From contig LNDQ01000091.1 in assembly GCA_001464695.1 (NCBI GenBank), positions 52,346 through 116,345 on the forward strand: 64,000 nucleotides of DNA, in the 5' to 3' direction. Under the pieces are notes generated by a model. It saw only the letters and a list, made by a program, of their open reading frames with translations, did no database searches and was not told where the DNA came from. The stretch comes from Betaproteobacteria bacterium Ga0077523 (lineage in GTDB: Bacteria > Pseudomonadota > Gammaproteobacteria > Burkholderiales > Ga0077523). Below, in pieces: positions 16,243 to 24,801 of this stretch (positions are counted from its first letter, which is position 1; each line of letters begins with the position of its first letter). Made by a program: the position numbers and the translations under genes.

Positions 16243-17365
16243 GATCCGCCAGCAAGCGGTTCGTGATGAGTTGCAGCACCGTGAGTGCGAATGCGGGATT
16301 CACGTAATGCATCTGCTTAACCTGGTCCTCGCCCAGCACGAACAGATCGGTATCCGTCGCGCACACCGCAGTGGAAGTGCGCCTGTGGTTCGGGGAGAAG
16401 ATGGCAATCTCGCCGAAGATATCGTTCTCGCGCATCTCGAGCTTGAGCTGTGTGAGGCTCACCGAGCCGCGTTGAACCACGAACATCTCGCGGCCAAGAT
16501 CGCCCTTGCGGAACAGCACATCCCCGGCCCGATGTCGGCGGAACTCCATGTGTGGATACAGCCAGTCGAGATCCAGGGGCCGCTCCTGCACACGCGCCAT
16601 CTGGGCGTTGATCATCGACGGGTCGCGCATCGCCACCAGGATCGCCGCAGCCCGATTGGGCACCTTGAGCTTCTCGAGGATCGCAGTCATCTGCACGCGT
16701 ACGGTCCCCTCCCGCTTGCCCAACTCTAGCGCGACCTGCAAATTGGTCTTGCCCTGGGCCACGAGCATGAGGACGCGCTGCTCAGCCTTGGTCAGTCCGA
16801 ATTCGTGGAGCGTTCCTGACGGGGCCGGGTCGGTGAGCCGCTCGATGGCACCGCTCTCTGCGAAGTCCTCCGGCACCGGCCTGAAACGCTCGCCTGCTCC
16901 CACGAGCGCCAGCACGGCAAGGATGGCATCGTGCGTGAACCGGCGCGGCACGAAGGCGGATGCACCACGGCGCAACAGGTGATCGGCTGCCGGGGCAGCC
17001 TCCGAGCTGCCGAATACCACGAGGTGCGCGTTGGGCAGGCGCTCGCGCAGCACCGCGATCCCGGCTTCGGTCGCAATGCCGAGGCGGTCTGCATCGAACA
17101 GGATCCAGGCGAATTCGGGCGGGCTACCGTCTCTCACCGCGAGCGTCGACATGTCAGCGTGCAGCTGAACGTCCAAGGTGGGATCGAACTCGCGCAACAC
17201 CCCCACCAGGCCCTCGGTCTCGAGGCCTGGAAGGAATCCCATCAAGGCGGCACCGGCCTTCGCACCCATCGCGACCGGTTCGATCCCTGGGTAGTCGCTC
17301 GATCGCTCGGCGATTCGCAGCGGGGTCGGTGCATTGCGGCGCTTCGGCCGCGGCTGGGGGTGCAC
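16226..17365 (-). CDS. Receiver-like - LuxR HTH - cyclic-nucleotide-binding regulator (paralog of 14221-15255)
   Basis: 379 residues starting with GTG at 17365, which has GGAGG four bases upstream. After a 35-residue extension rich in Arg and Pro comes a receiver-like domain with Asp91 (ILFDADRLG). The N-terminal acidic residue is missing and the conserved Lys is Arg (FVPRRF), so it may not be phosphorylated normally. A LuxR helix-turn-helix (about residues 187-245, with AQGKTNLQVALELGKREGTV) and a cyclic-nucleotide-binding barrel (about 268-370, with FGEIAIFSPNHRRT) follow. The layout and sequence match the protein at 14221-15255. The two probably regulate genes of this locus; the small secreted protein gene lies between them. 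Confidence 0.8.
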   Translation of the reverse strand: MHPQPRPKRRNAPTPLRIAERSSDYPGIEPVAMGAKAGAALMGFLPGLETEGLVGVLREFDPTLDVQLHADMSTLAVRDGSPPEFAWILFDADRLGIATEAGIAVLRERLPNAHLVVFGSSEAAPAADHLLRRGASAFVPRRFTHDAILAVLALVGAGERFRPVPEDFAESGAIERLTDPAPSGTLHEFGLTKAEQRVLMLVAQGKTNLQVALELGKREGTVRVQMTAILEKLKVPNRAAAILVAMRDPSMINAQMARVQERPLDLDWLYPHMEFRRHRAGDVLFRKGDLGREMFVVQRGSVSLTQLKLEMRENDIFGEIAIFSPNHRRTSTAVCATDTDLFVLGEDQVKQMHYVNPAFALTVLQLITNRLLADRQRGR

Positions 17366-17524
17366 GAAACCTCCGATGGCGCAAAGGACTCCGGATCCCC
17401 GGGGTAGACAGTACGTCCGTCCTCACCGGGCTCGTCTTCCAAGTTTGACTTCCTGCTGCTTACAGATGACTTACCGATCGCCAGGAGTGCGCAGCGGCCA
17501 CTCCGATGACGCGCTCCCTGCAGA

Positions 17525-20500
17525 TCAGGCCGCCGCCTTCCTCTCCACCGGCACCCCGAACCCCGCCAGGAGCTTCGCCTCCTTCTCCTTGGCCGCAGCC
17601 AGGTTGCGCTCCTTCACGTGCCCGAATCCGCGAATCTCTTCTGGAATCGACGCAATCTGCACCGCAGTCGCGAGATTGTCCCGATCGAGCCTGGATAGCA
17701 GGCTGCGGATGGTCGTCTCATACTCACCGATCAGCGCGCGCTCGGTCCGGCGCTCGCTGGTGCGCCCGAAGATGTCGAGCGCACCGCCACGCAGTCCCTT
17801 CATCTTCGCGAGCAGCTTGAAGGCGGCAAACACCCACGGACCGTACTCGCGCTTCTGCAGTTCGCCCGTCACCGGGTCGCGCTTGCTGAAGAGCGGCGGC
17901 GCCAGGTGGAAGCGCAGCTTGAAGTTGCCGTCGAACTGCTCATCGAGCTTCTTGCGGAACTCGCCGCTCGTATACAGACGCGCCACCTCGTATTCGTCCT
18001 TGTAGGCCATCAGCTTGAAGAAGTAGCGAGCCACGGCCTCGGTGAGCTTGGCTTCGCCTTTCACCTTCGCCGACTCTGCCGCGCGCACTTCGTCGACCAG
18101 CTTCCGATATCGATCGGCCCACGCGGCGTCCTGATAGTCGGTAAGGAACGCCACGCGCCGCGCGATGGTTTCGTCCAAGGTTTCGGACACCTTGATGCTC
18201 GTGGCCTGCTCGGTTCTAGGCGCGATCAGCTTCGCGACCGCCTTGGAATCGACCGCCGTTCGACGCCCCCACAGGAACGCAGCCTGGTTCATCTTGACGC
18301 CGGCGCCGTTCAACTCGATGGCCTTGTTGAGTGCCTCGGACGAAACCGGCACGAGCCCGCGCTGGAACGCGAAACCCAGCATGAACATGTTCGTAGCGAT
18401 GGAATCGCCCAGCAGCGCCGTCGCGATGCGCGATGCGTCGACGAACTCCGCGTTGTCCTTGCCGACGCCGTGCGCGATGGTCTCGCGCAACGAACTACCG
18501 GGGAACTTGAAGTTGGCGTCGCGCGTGAACGCACCGGTCATCTGCTCGTGCGTGTTGACCACCATCCGCGTGCCGGGGCGCGTGGTCTCCATGGTCTTCT
18601 GGCTCGCCGAGACCACCAGGTCGCAGCCCAGCACCAGGTTGGCACCGCCAGCCCCGAGGCGCACGGTCTTGATGTCGTCGGGATGCCGCGCGATCTGCAA
18701 GTGGCTCCACACCGCGCCACCCTTCTGCGCGAGACCCGCCATGTCGAGGCCACCGAAGCCCCGGCCTTCGAGGTGCGCAGCCATGCCGACGATCGCACCG
18801 ATCGTCACGACACCCGTGCCACCGACACCGGTCACCATGATGCCGTAGGGAGTGTCGAGCGCCGGCAATGCCGGCTCGGTAACGGCGGGGAACAGCACTT
18901 CGGTGTTCTCGCCCGCGGGCTTCGACGGCGCAGCCTTGCGCACCCCGCCGCCATGCACCGTGACGAAACTCGGGCAGAACCCCTTCACGCACGAATAGTC
19001 CTTGTTGCAGGCGGACTGGTCGATCTTGCGCTTGCGACCGAACTCGGTCTCGAGCGGCGTCACCGACACGCAATTCGACTTGACACCGCAATCGCCGCAA
19101 CCTTCGCAGACGAGATCGTTGATGAAGGCGCGCTTGGGCGGATCGGGATACAGATTGCGCTTGCGACGGCGGCGCTTCTCGGCGGCACAGGTCTGGTCGT
19201 AGACGATCACGCTGACACCTTCGACCTTGGTGAACTCCTGCTGGACCGCGAGATAGTCGTCGCGGTGGTGCACCGTCACGCCGGGCGCGAACGGCGCACC
19301 GGATCCGTACTTCTCCGGCTCGTCTGTCACGACGGCAATCTTGCGCGCGCCTTCGGCATGCATCTGCTGCGTGATCTGCGGCACCGAGAGATTGCCGTCG
19401 ACGTGCTGGCCACCGGTCATGGCCACCGCATCGTTGTACAGGATCTTGTAGGTCATGTTCGCGCCGGACGCGACCGCCGCGCGCACCGCGAGTGAACCCG
19501 AATGGAAATAGGTTCCATCGCCGATGTTCTGGAAGATGTGCGCCGTCTTCACGAACGGCGCCATCCCCATCCAGCTCGCACCCTCACCGCCCATCTGGGT
19601 GTAGCCGGCAGTGTTGCGATCCATCCACTGCGCCATGAAGTGGCAGCCGATGCCCGCCATCGCACGGCTGCCGGGCGGCACCTTGGTACCGGTGTTGTGC
19701 GGGCAGCCGGAACAGAAATACGGCGTGCGATCCATGGCCGGCTTCTCGACGGCACGAGTCTCCAGCGCTTCCTGTTCAGCGACGCGGGCACGCAGTTGCG
19801 CATCGTCGATGCGCTCGAGGATGCGCTTGCCGATCGCGATGGCGATCTCGTTCGGATCGAGCGCCGCGTTGCTGCGGAAGAGCTGCGCGCCGGTTTCGTC
19901 GAGCTTGCCGATGACCACGGGGGCATTCGCCTTGCCGTACAGCACATCCTTCAGTTGCGGTTCGATCAGCGCACGCTTTTCTTCCACCACGACGATCTTC
20001 TCGAGCCCTTCGGCGAACGCCGCCGCGCCCATGGCCTCGAGTGGCCAGGTCATGCCGATCTTGTAGAGACGCAGCCCGAGGCGCTGCGCCTCGGCTTCGT
20101 CGATGCCCAGGTACTGGAGCGCCTGTCGCACATCCATGTACGACTTGCCGCAGGTGGCGATCCCGAGCTTCGCGTTGGGCGCATCGATCACCACGCGATC
20201 GATGCGATTCGTACGCGCGAAGGCCTTCACCGCCTCGATCTTGACGTTGTGTAGCCGCGATTCCTGATCGAGCGGCAGATCCGGAAAGCGGATGTTGATT
20301 CCGCCCTCGGGCATCTTGAAGTCTTCCGGGATGCGGATGCGAACGCGCGCCGGATCCACGTCCACCGAAGCGGTCGCGTCGATGGTGTCCTTCATCGACT
20401 TCAATCCCACCCAGCAGCTCGAATAGCGCGACAGCGCCCAGCCGTAGATGCCGTAGTCGAGCAACTCCTGCACACCGGCCGGGTTGAGGATGGGCATCAT

Positions 20501-20998
20501 CGCATCGACCATCGCGAATTCGCTCTGGTGCGCGGTGGTGGACGACTCGCAGGTGTGGTCATCGCCCATCAGGGCGATGACACCGCCCTTCGGCGCCGTG
20601 CCCGCGAGGTTGCCGTGCCGGAACGCATCGCCGGTGCGGTCCACGCCCGGTCCCTTGCCGTACCAGACGGCGAAGACGCCGTCGAACTTGTTGTCGCCGG
20701 AGAGATGCGCCTGTTGCGTGCCCCAACAGGCGGTGGCCGCGAGGTCTTCGTTGACGCCGGGCTGGAAGTGGATGTTGTGGTCCTTGAGAAACTTCGAGGC
20801 CGCGGTGAGCTGCTGGTCGTAGCCGCCGAGCGGGCTGCCGCGATAGCCGGAGATGTAGCCGGCGGTGTTGTAGCCCTCGGCGGCATCGCGCCGTTGCTGC
20901 ATGAACGGCAGGCGGACCAGTGCCTGCGTGCCGGTGAGGAATACGCGCCCCTTGTCGAGGGTGTACTTGTCCGAGAGCGAAACGTCGAGCAGTGCCAT
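17525..20998 (-). CDS. Indolepyruvate ferredoxin oxidoreductase, fused alpha-gamma type
   Basis: 1157 residues, the usual length of the fused proteobacterial enzyme. It oxidatively decarboxylates aryl- or branched-chain 2-oxoacids to acyl-CoA using thiamine diphosphate, passing electrons to ferredoxin, and so helps degrade aromatic amino acids. N-terminal pyrimidine-binding region contains GYRGSPLGGYD (51-61). The thiamine-diphosphate site shows GDGTYFHSG from 493 and YNDAVAMTGGQ from 521. Cysteine clusters CSGC (429-432), CEGCGDC (631-637) and CNKDYSCVKGFC (664-675) fit iron-sulfur binding. The gamma domain has GVGGTGVV near 724. The C-terminal 200 residues are the family-specific extension. 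It is monocistronic between regulators and a palindromic repeat cluster. Confidence 0.93.
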   Translation of the reverse strand: MALLDVSLSDKYTLDKGRVFLTGTQALVRLPFMQQRRDAAEGYNTAGYISGYRGSPLGGYDQQLTAASKFLKDHNIHFQPGVNEDLAATACWGTQQAHLSGDNKFDGVFAVWYGKGPGVDRTGDAFRHGNLAGTAPKGGVIALMGDDHTCESSTTAHQSEFAMVDAMMPILNPAGVQELLDYGIYGWALSRYSSCWVGLKSMKDTIDATASVDVDPARVRIRIPEDFKMPEGGINIRFPDLPLDQESRLHNVKIEAVKAFARTNRIDRVVIDAPNAKLGIATCGKSYMDVRQALQYLGIDEAEAQRLGLRLYKIGMTWPLEAMGAAAFAEGLEKIVVVEEKRALIEPQLKDVLYGKANAPVVIGKLDETGAQLFRSNAALDPNEIAIAIGKRILERIDDAQLRARVAEQEALETRAVEKPAMDRTPYFCSGCPHNTGTKVPPGSRAMAGIGCHFMAQWMDRNTAGYTQMGGEGASWMGMAPFVKTAHIFQNIGDGTYFHSGSLAVRAAVASGANMTYKILYNDAVAMTGGQHVDGNLSVPQITQQMHAEGARKIAVVTDEPEKYGSGAPFAPGVTVHHRDDYLAVQQEFTKVEGVSVIVYDQTCAAEKRRRRKRNLYPDPPKRAFINDLVCEGCGDCGVKSNCVSVTPLETEFGRKRKIDQSACNKDYSCVKGFCPSFVTVHGGGVRKAAPSKPAGENTEVLFPAVTEPALPALDTPYGIMVTGVGGTGVVTIGAIVGMAAHLEGRGFGGLDMAGLAQKGGAVWSHLQIARHPDDIKTVRLGAGGANLVLGCDLVVSASQKTMETTRPGTRMVVNTHEQMTGAFTRDANFKFPGSSLRETIAHGVGKDNAEFVDASRIATALLGDSIATNMFMLGFAFQRGLVPVSSEALNKAIELNGAGVKMNQAAFLWGRRTAVDSKAVAKLIAPRTEQATSIKVSETLDETIARRVAFLTDYQDAAWADRYRKLVDEVRAAESAKVKGEAKLTEAVARYFFKLMAYKDEYEVARLYTSGEFRKKLDEQFDGNFKLRFHLAPPLFSKRDPVTGELQKREYGPWVFAAFKLLAKMKGLRGGALDIFGRTSERRTERALIGEYETTIRSLLSRLDRDNLATAVQIASIPEEIRGFGHVKERNLAAAKEKEAKLLAGFGVPVERKAAA

Positions 20999-21048
20999 GG
21001 TTCCAGAGAGTTCCTCGTCGATGAGCTGCTAACTATACCGCCTGTACC

Positions 21049-21245
21049 CCCTCTCCCTCCGGGAGAGGGACAGAGGGTGAGGGAGGGTTTTCACCGCATC
21101 TCCCTCACCCCGACCCCTCTCCCGGAGGGAGAGGGGTCGGCTACGCTGACCCCTGCGGGGTGGAATGGTGGCTCCCCTCTTCCCCAACCCTTCTCCCCAA
21201 GGGAGAAGGGAGCGGCCTCCCCTCGTCCGGAGGGAGGGGGCTTGC
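21049..21245. repeat. Cluster of intergenic palindromes (REP-like)
   Basis: Four hairpins lie in the 250-base gap between two minus-strand genes. The first three are perfect: CCCTCTCCC/GGGAGAGGG at 21049-21069; a 14-bp stem CCGACCCCTCTCCC with its complement at 21110-21140 and a GGA loop; and CCCTTCTCCC/GGGAGAAGGG at 21188-21210. The fourth, around 21217-21238, is imperfect. The CCCTCTCCC-type arms with 3-base loops are typical of repeated intergenic palindromes in GC-rich proteobacteria. They may also act as terminators or mRNA stabilisers for the alcohol dehydrogenase transcript. Confidence 0.75.
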
Positions 21246-21248
21246 ATC

Positions 21249-22259
21249 TCACATCTTGATCGTCACTTTCCCCGTGTGCGTTGCACCATCCAGGTGGTCG
21301 TAGGCTGCGCGCGCCTCTTCGAAGCCGAAACTGCGGCCGATGGGCAGGCGCATGCCGTGCAGAGCGATGGCCCGGTTCATCTCCTCGAACATCTCGCGCG
21401 AACCCACATAGATCCCCTGGACGCGGATGTGCCGCCGCAACACCGCCGCCGTATTCATCTGCCCACCGGTACCGGTGAGCACCCCGATGAGGGCGACGTA
21501 GCCGCCCAACCTTACCGCGGCAATGGACTTATCCAGCGTGCCGCTGCCACCCACTTCCACCACGATGTCGGCGCCGCGACCACCGGTCAGTTCCGCCACC
21601 GCCTTGTCCCAGTCGGACCGCGTGCGGTAGTTGATGGTTTCATCGGCCCCGAGCTGCTTCGCCTGGGCAAGCTTCTCGTCGCTCGAGGAAGTGATGATCA
21701 CGCGCGCCCCGTGCATCTTCGCGAACTGCAGGGCAATCATCGAAACCCCACCCGTGCCGAGACACACGACGGTATCGCCCGCCTTCACGCTGCCTTCCCG
21801 CATCAACGCATTCCAGGCGGTCACGCCGGCACAGGGCAGACAGGCGGCTTCCTCGTCGGTGAGATGCGTCGGTACCTTCACCACGCCCTGTTCGGACAGC
21901 ACCACGTACTCCGCCAGCATGCCGTCGATCGCACCGCCGAGCGCGCTCATCGGCGCTTCCGGCGGAACGATGCCGGCGATCCACGCCTGCATGAAGCATC
22001 CTGCCACCCGGTCGCCAACCTTGACCCGCGTGACACCCGCGCCGATCTCGACGATCTCGCCGACCCCGTCGGACAACGGAATGCGGCCCTGGGGCGGCGG
22101 CGCGCCGTAGCCGCCCTTGGCCACCAGCAGATCCCGGTAGTTGAGCGACCACGCCTTGGTCCGGATCAGGACCTGTCCAGGGCCCGGCTTCGGATCGGCT
22201 CGGTCGACCCGGGTCACGTTGTCGAGGCCGGTCTTGTGCTGCAGTTCGTAGGCTTTCAT
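21249..22259 (-). CDS. Medium-chain dehydrogenase/reductase, zinc-alcohol-dehydrogenase/quinone-reductase type
   Basis: 336 residues of the MDR superfamily. The N-terminal catalytic GroES-like domain has SLNYRDLLVAKGGY and GVGEIVEIGAGV; the Rossmann domain has CLGTGGVSMIALQFAK (from about 169), an NAD(P)-binding motif. The classic catalytic zinc Cys and the four structural zinc Cys are not evident, so it resembles the zinc-lacking reductase branch. Substrate unknown. It diverges from the LysR regulator at 22374 with 114 bases between, so the LysR protein probably controls it. The 3' side holds the palindrome cluster. Confidence 0.85.
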   Translation of the reverse strand: MKAYELQHKTGLDNVTRVDRADPKPGPGQVLIRTKAWSLNYRDLLVAKGGYGAPPPQGRIPLSDGVGEIVEIGAGVTRVKVGDRVAGCFMQAWIAGIVPPEAPMSALGGAIDGMLAEYVVLSEQGVVKVPTHLTDEEAACLPCAGVTAWNALMREGSVKAGDTVVCLGTGGVSMIALQFAKMHGARVIITSSSDEKLAQAKQLGADETINYRTRSDWDKAVAELTGGRGADIVVEVGGSGTLDKSIAAVRLGGYVALIGVLTGTGGQMNTAAVLRRHIRVQGIYVGSREMFEEMNRAIALHGMRLPIGRSFGFEEARAAYDHLDGATHTGKVTIKM

Positions 22260-22373
22260 CTTGGCTCCGTGGGGCAGGACTCTGCTCTGGCGCGCATGCT
22301 AGGCAGGGCTGCCGCCTGGGGGAACGACACCCGGTAACATACCGCCCATGCTTGCCAAGGCATACCCCTGACC

Positions 22374-23318
22374 ATGGATCTTCTCAACCTCATGCGCCTG
22401 TTCGCCCGCACCGTGGAAGCGGGCAGCTTCTCGGCCGTGGCGCGCCAGTCCGGCACCACGCAGCCCACCATCAGCCGCCAGATCGCCCGCCTGGAGCGCG
22501 CCCTCGGCGCACAACTCCTCGCCCGCGGCGCTTCCGGGCTGCGTCTGACCGAAGCGGGCGAGGTCTGCTACGCCCGGGCGAAGCAGCTCGTCGAGGATGT
22601 CGACGAGTTGCAATCGAGCTTCGGCCGCCTGCGCGGCAGCGTGAGCGGTACGTTGCGGGTGAACTGTCCCGCTTCGTTCGGAGAAACCTGGCTGACACCG
22701 GTGCTGCTGCGCCTGGCGGAAGTCAATCCGCAGCTCACCATCGACCTCGTGCTGACCGACCGCTTCATCGACCTGATCGAAGAACGCATCGACGTCGCCA
22801 TCCGCTTCGGCCCCCTGCCCGACCTGCGGCTCGTGGCGCGCAAGATCGGCGCGAGCCCCCAGGGCTGTTTCGCGTCGCCGGCCTACCTGGCCGAGCACGG
22901 CACCCCGAAGCATCCGCGCGACCTTGCCGCGCACCGCTGCATCGTGAACAGCTTCATCCCCTACACCAACGACTGGCACTTCGAGGGCCCGGAGGGCGAC
23001 GTCGCCACCCGCGTGCAGGGCAACTTCCGCGCGAACAACCTGCGTGCGATTCGCGCTGCGGTACTGGGCGACAACGGCATCGCGATCGGGCCGGTCTGGC
23101 TCTACTTCGACGACATGAAGGCAGGCCGCGTGAAGCGGGTCCTGCAGCGATACGGTCCGCCGGCCCTCGACATTCACGCGCTGTATGCCCCGGGGAATCT
23201 GGTGCCGCTGCGTGTGCGCCACTTCATCGAGGCGCTCGAGCGGACTTTCCGCGAGACCCCGGCACTCGCAGAACTCTTCCTGGGGCACAGCGACCCCGGC
23301 GGGCGCCGGCCCCGCTGA
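22374..23318 (+). CDS. LysR-family transcriptional regulator
   Basis: 314 residues. The N-terminal winged helix-turn-helix (residues 1-60) shows FSAVARQSGTTQPTISRQIA followed by LERALGAQLLAR, the standard LysR recognition region. Residues 90-295 form the type-2 periplasmic-binding-fold effector domain. It is close to the subgroup that regulates divergent oxidoreductase genes. The divergent alcohol dehydrogenase at 21249-22259 is the natural target. The C-terminus ends with a Pro/Arg-rich tail (GHSDPGGRRPR). Confidence 0.92.
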   Translation: MDLLNLMRLFARTVEAGSFSAVARQSGTTQPTISRQIARLERALGAQLLARGASGLRLTEAGEVCYARAKQLVEDVDELQSSFGRLRGSVSGTLRVNCPASFGETWLTPVLLRLAEVNPQLTIDLVLTDRFIDLIEERIDVAIRFGPLPDLRLVARKIGASPQGCFASPAYLAEHGTPKHPRDLAAHRCIVNSFIPYTNDWHFEGPEGDVATRVQGNFRANNLRAIRAAVLGDNGIAIGPVWLYFDDMKAGRVKRVLQRYGPPALDIHALYAPGNLVPLRVRHFIEALERTFRETPALAELFLGHSDPGGRRPR

Positions 23319-23428
23319 GGGCCCGCGGGGACGCCGCCGTGAACCCGGGCGTACCCTTGACCCTCGCGGCGGCAGGTCGGTCGTCACCGGCGTTCCGGCG
23401 CGCTTCGTCCTCACCAACAGGAGGCAAC

Positions 23429-24052
23429 ATGAACACCGTCCGCACCTTTGCAGTTCTACTGTTCGCGACCCTGAGCCTGTCCACGCCGGCCCGAGCGGCG
23501 TTCGACTACTACCTGCACCTGGATGGCATCGACGGGGACGTCACCGCGCGGCCCTACGAACGCTGGATCAACATCATGTCGTACAGCTTCGGCGCCGCGG
23601 CCACAGGCGGCGGTTCCGGCGGGGGTTCGAGCTCGCTCGACGTGAGCGTTTCCGACCTCTCGTTCACCAAGCTGCTCGATGCCGCCAGCCCGAAGATCTT
23701 CGAGCATCTGGTGAAAGGCACCATCATCCGGAAGGGACAGCTCGACATCGTCACAGTCGGTGCCAAACCCGAGGCGCTGTACTCGTATGAGTTCGACGAC
23801 GTTCTGTTTACGTCGGTCTCCCATGCCGGCGGTGCGCCGGGGCAACCGGTCGAATCCGTTTCGTTCACCTTCGACAGAATCACGCTCACTGCCGCCAAGC
23901 TGGATCCGAAGGGTATGCCACAGGGCGAAGTGAGTTTCACCTACGACTTGGCGAGCGCAGCCCCGGTGCCTGAACCGTCGACATGGGCGATGCTGGCCGT
24001 GGGGCTCGTCACGGTCGGCTTCGCGCTGCGCCGCGGGAGGTCGCGGCACTGA
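23429..24052 (+). CDS. Exported Hcp-fold protein with PEP-CTERM anchor
   Basis: 207 residues. A signal peptide (1-23, cleavage after ARAA) is followed by an Hcp-type beta-barrel domain: DYYLHLDGIDGDV at the start, INIMSYSFG, then LDVSVSDLSFTKLLDAASPK and FEHLVKG, and C-terminal beta strands with SVSFTFDRITL. These are the hallmarks of type VI secretion tube protein Hcp and its relatives. The C-terminus has the PEP-CTERM sorting signal VPEPSTW, a hydrophobic helix and a terminal Arg cluster, so exosortase would process it. It is therefore an exported Hcp-fold protein and not a cytoplasmic T6SS tube component; no other T6SS gene is nearby. ACAGGAGG precedes the ATG. Role unknown, perhaps in the extracellular matrix. 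Confidence 0.85.
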   Translation: MNTVRTFAVLLFATLSLSTPARAAFDYYLHLDGIDGDVTARPYERWINIMSYSFGAAATGGGSGGGSSSLDVSVSDLSFTKLLDAASPKIFEHLVKGTIIRKGQLDIVTVGAKPEALYSYEFDDVLFTSVSHAGGAPGQPVESVSFTFDRITLTAAKLDPKGMPQGEVSFTYDLASAAPVPEPSTWAMLAVGLVTVGFALRRGRSRH

Positions 24053-24114
24053 TATACCTCCAGAGCTGGGGCGGCTTCCGGCGAGGCCGTACCCGGCAAG
24101 ACTTCAATGCACTT

Positions 24115-24708
24115 TCAGAAGACCTTGTCCTTCTTCATCGCCGCCACGAGCACGTTGAGGTACTGGTTGATCGCCTTCTCGCGATCCCCCGTGCCGGCGT
24201 TCTCGGTGAGCAGCCGCGCACTCCAGACACGCTTCTGGCCCTTGCGCTCGAACAGCGTGGCCTCGGATCCGAGTTCCGTCAGCGTGTAGTCGGGTGCCGT
24301 CCGGATGTTGGTCGGATAGGTATAGATCGGGTAGTCCGCCGACGTGCGCGACTCCGTATCGACGAACGTAGCGCGCAGCACGAACACCGCGTCCGCGTCG
24401 GTGGCCTCGATCGCTTCGCGGAAACGCTCTTTCTCCTCCGGCACATAGCGCGTGAAATACCGATGCGACGCCACGGCGTTCATGCCTTCGGCCTGCAATC
24501 GCTTCGCCAGCATGTCCTGCAGCTCGGTCTGCACGAACTCATCGCGTGCTACCGTGATGATCAGCACTTTCTTGAAGTGCTTGGCGGGTCGGTCCGGCGC
24601 CGACCAGCTGGCGTCGAGGCTGGTGCGGTCCTGGATGGCGCAGGCGCCGAGGGCAAGCGCTGCAAGCAGCGACAGCACCCATGCGAAACGGGTAATCGTG
24701 GTCTTCAA
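24115..24708 (-). CDS. Lipoprotein of unknown function (paralog of the divergent 24802-25422)
   Basis: 197 residues starting with TTG at 24708, with GGGGGAG 7 bases upstream; no ATG fits. The lipobox ALGAC gives a lipidated Cys23. The mature part has a region KKVLIITVARDEFV followed by a helix KRLQAEGMNAV, and ends near YLNVLVAAMKKDKVF, a pattern seen in small periplasmic lipoproteins. The divergent gene encodes a related lipoprotein with Cys at the same position. Only 93 bases separate the two starts, so they share a control region. Function is unknown. Confidence 0.72.
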   Translation of the reverse strand: MKTTITRFAWVLSLLAALALGACAIQDRTSLDASWSAPDRPAKHFKKVLIITVARDEFVQTELQDMLAKRLQAEGMNAVASHRYFTRYVPEEKERFREAIEATDADAVFVLRATFVDTESRTSADYPIYTYPTNIRTAPDYTLTELGSEATLFERKGQKRVWSARLLTENAGTGDREKAINQYLNVLVAAMKKDKVF

Positions 24709-24801
24709 TGTCGGTCTCCCCCTGAGGTCGCCCGAGTATACTGCCCGCGCAGCATCCGGTCCGTCCCGCGTACCGCACTTCCCTTCTCGCCCATTCGAAC
24801 G

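Noticed and set aside
12056..17478. A 14-base sequence GATGACTTACCGAT occurs at 12056-12069 (before the fusion gene) and at 17465-17478 (before the second cNMP regulator).
   Set aside because: In 64 kb several chance 14-base matches are expected, and the distances to the starts differ (about 22 and 100 bases).
17906..19495. Long plus-strand open frame of 529 codons opposite the oxidoreductase gene.
   Set aside because: It is the antisense of a well-supported gene in GC-rich DNA, with no motif or ribosome site.
21049..21245. CRISPR array.
   Set aside because: Units are palindromes of different sequence, without equal spacers.
23429..24052. Evidence for a type VI secretion system.
   Set aside because: No other T6SS gene is present and the protein has a Sec signal and PEP-CTERM tail.
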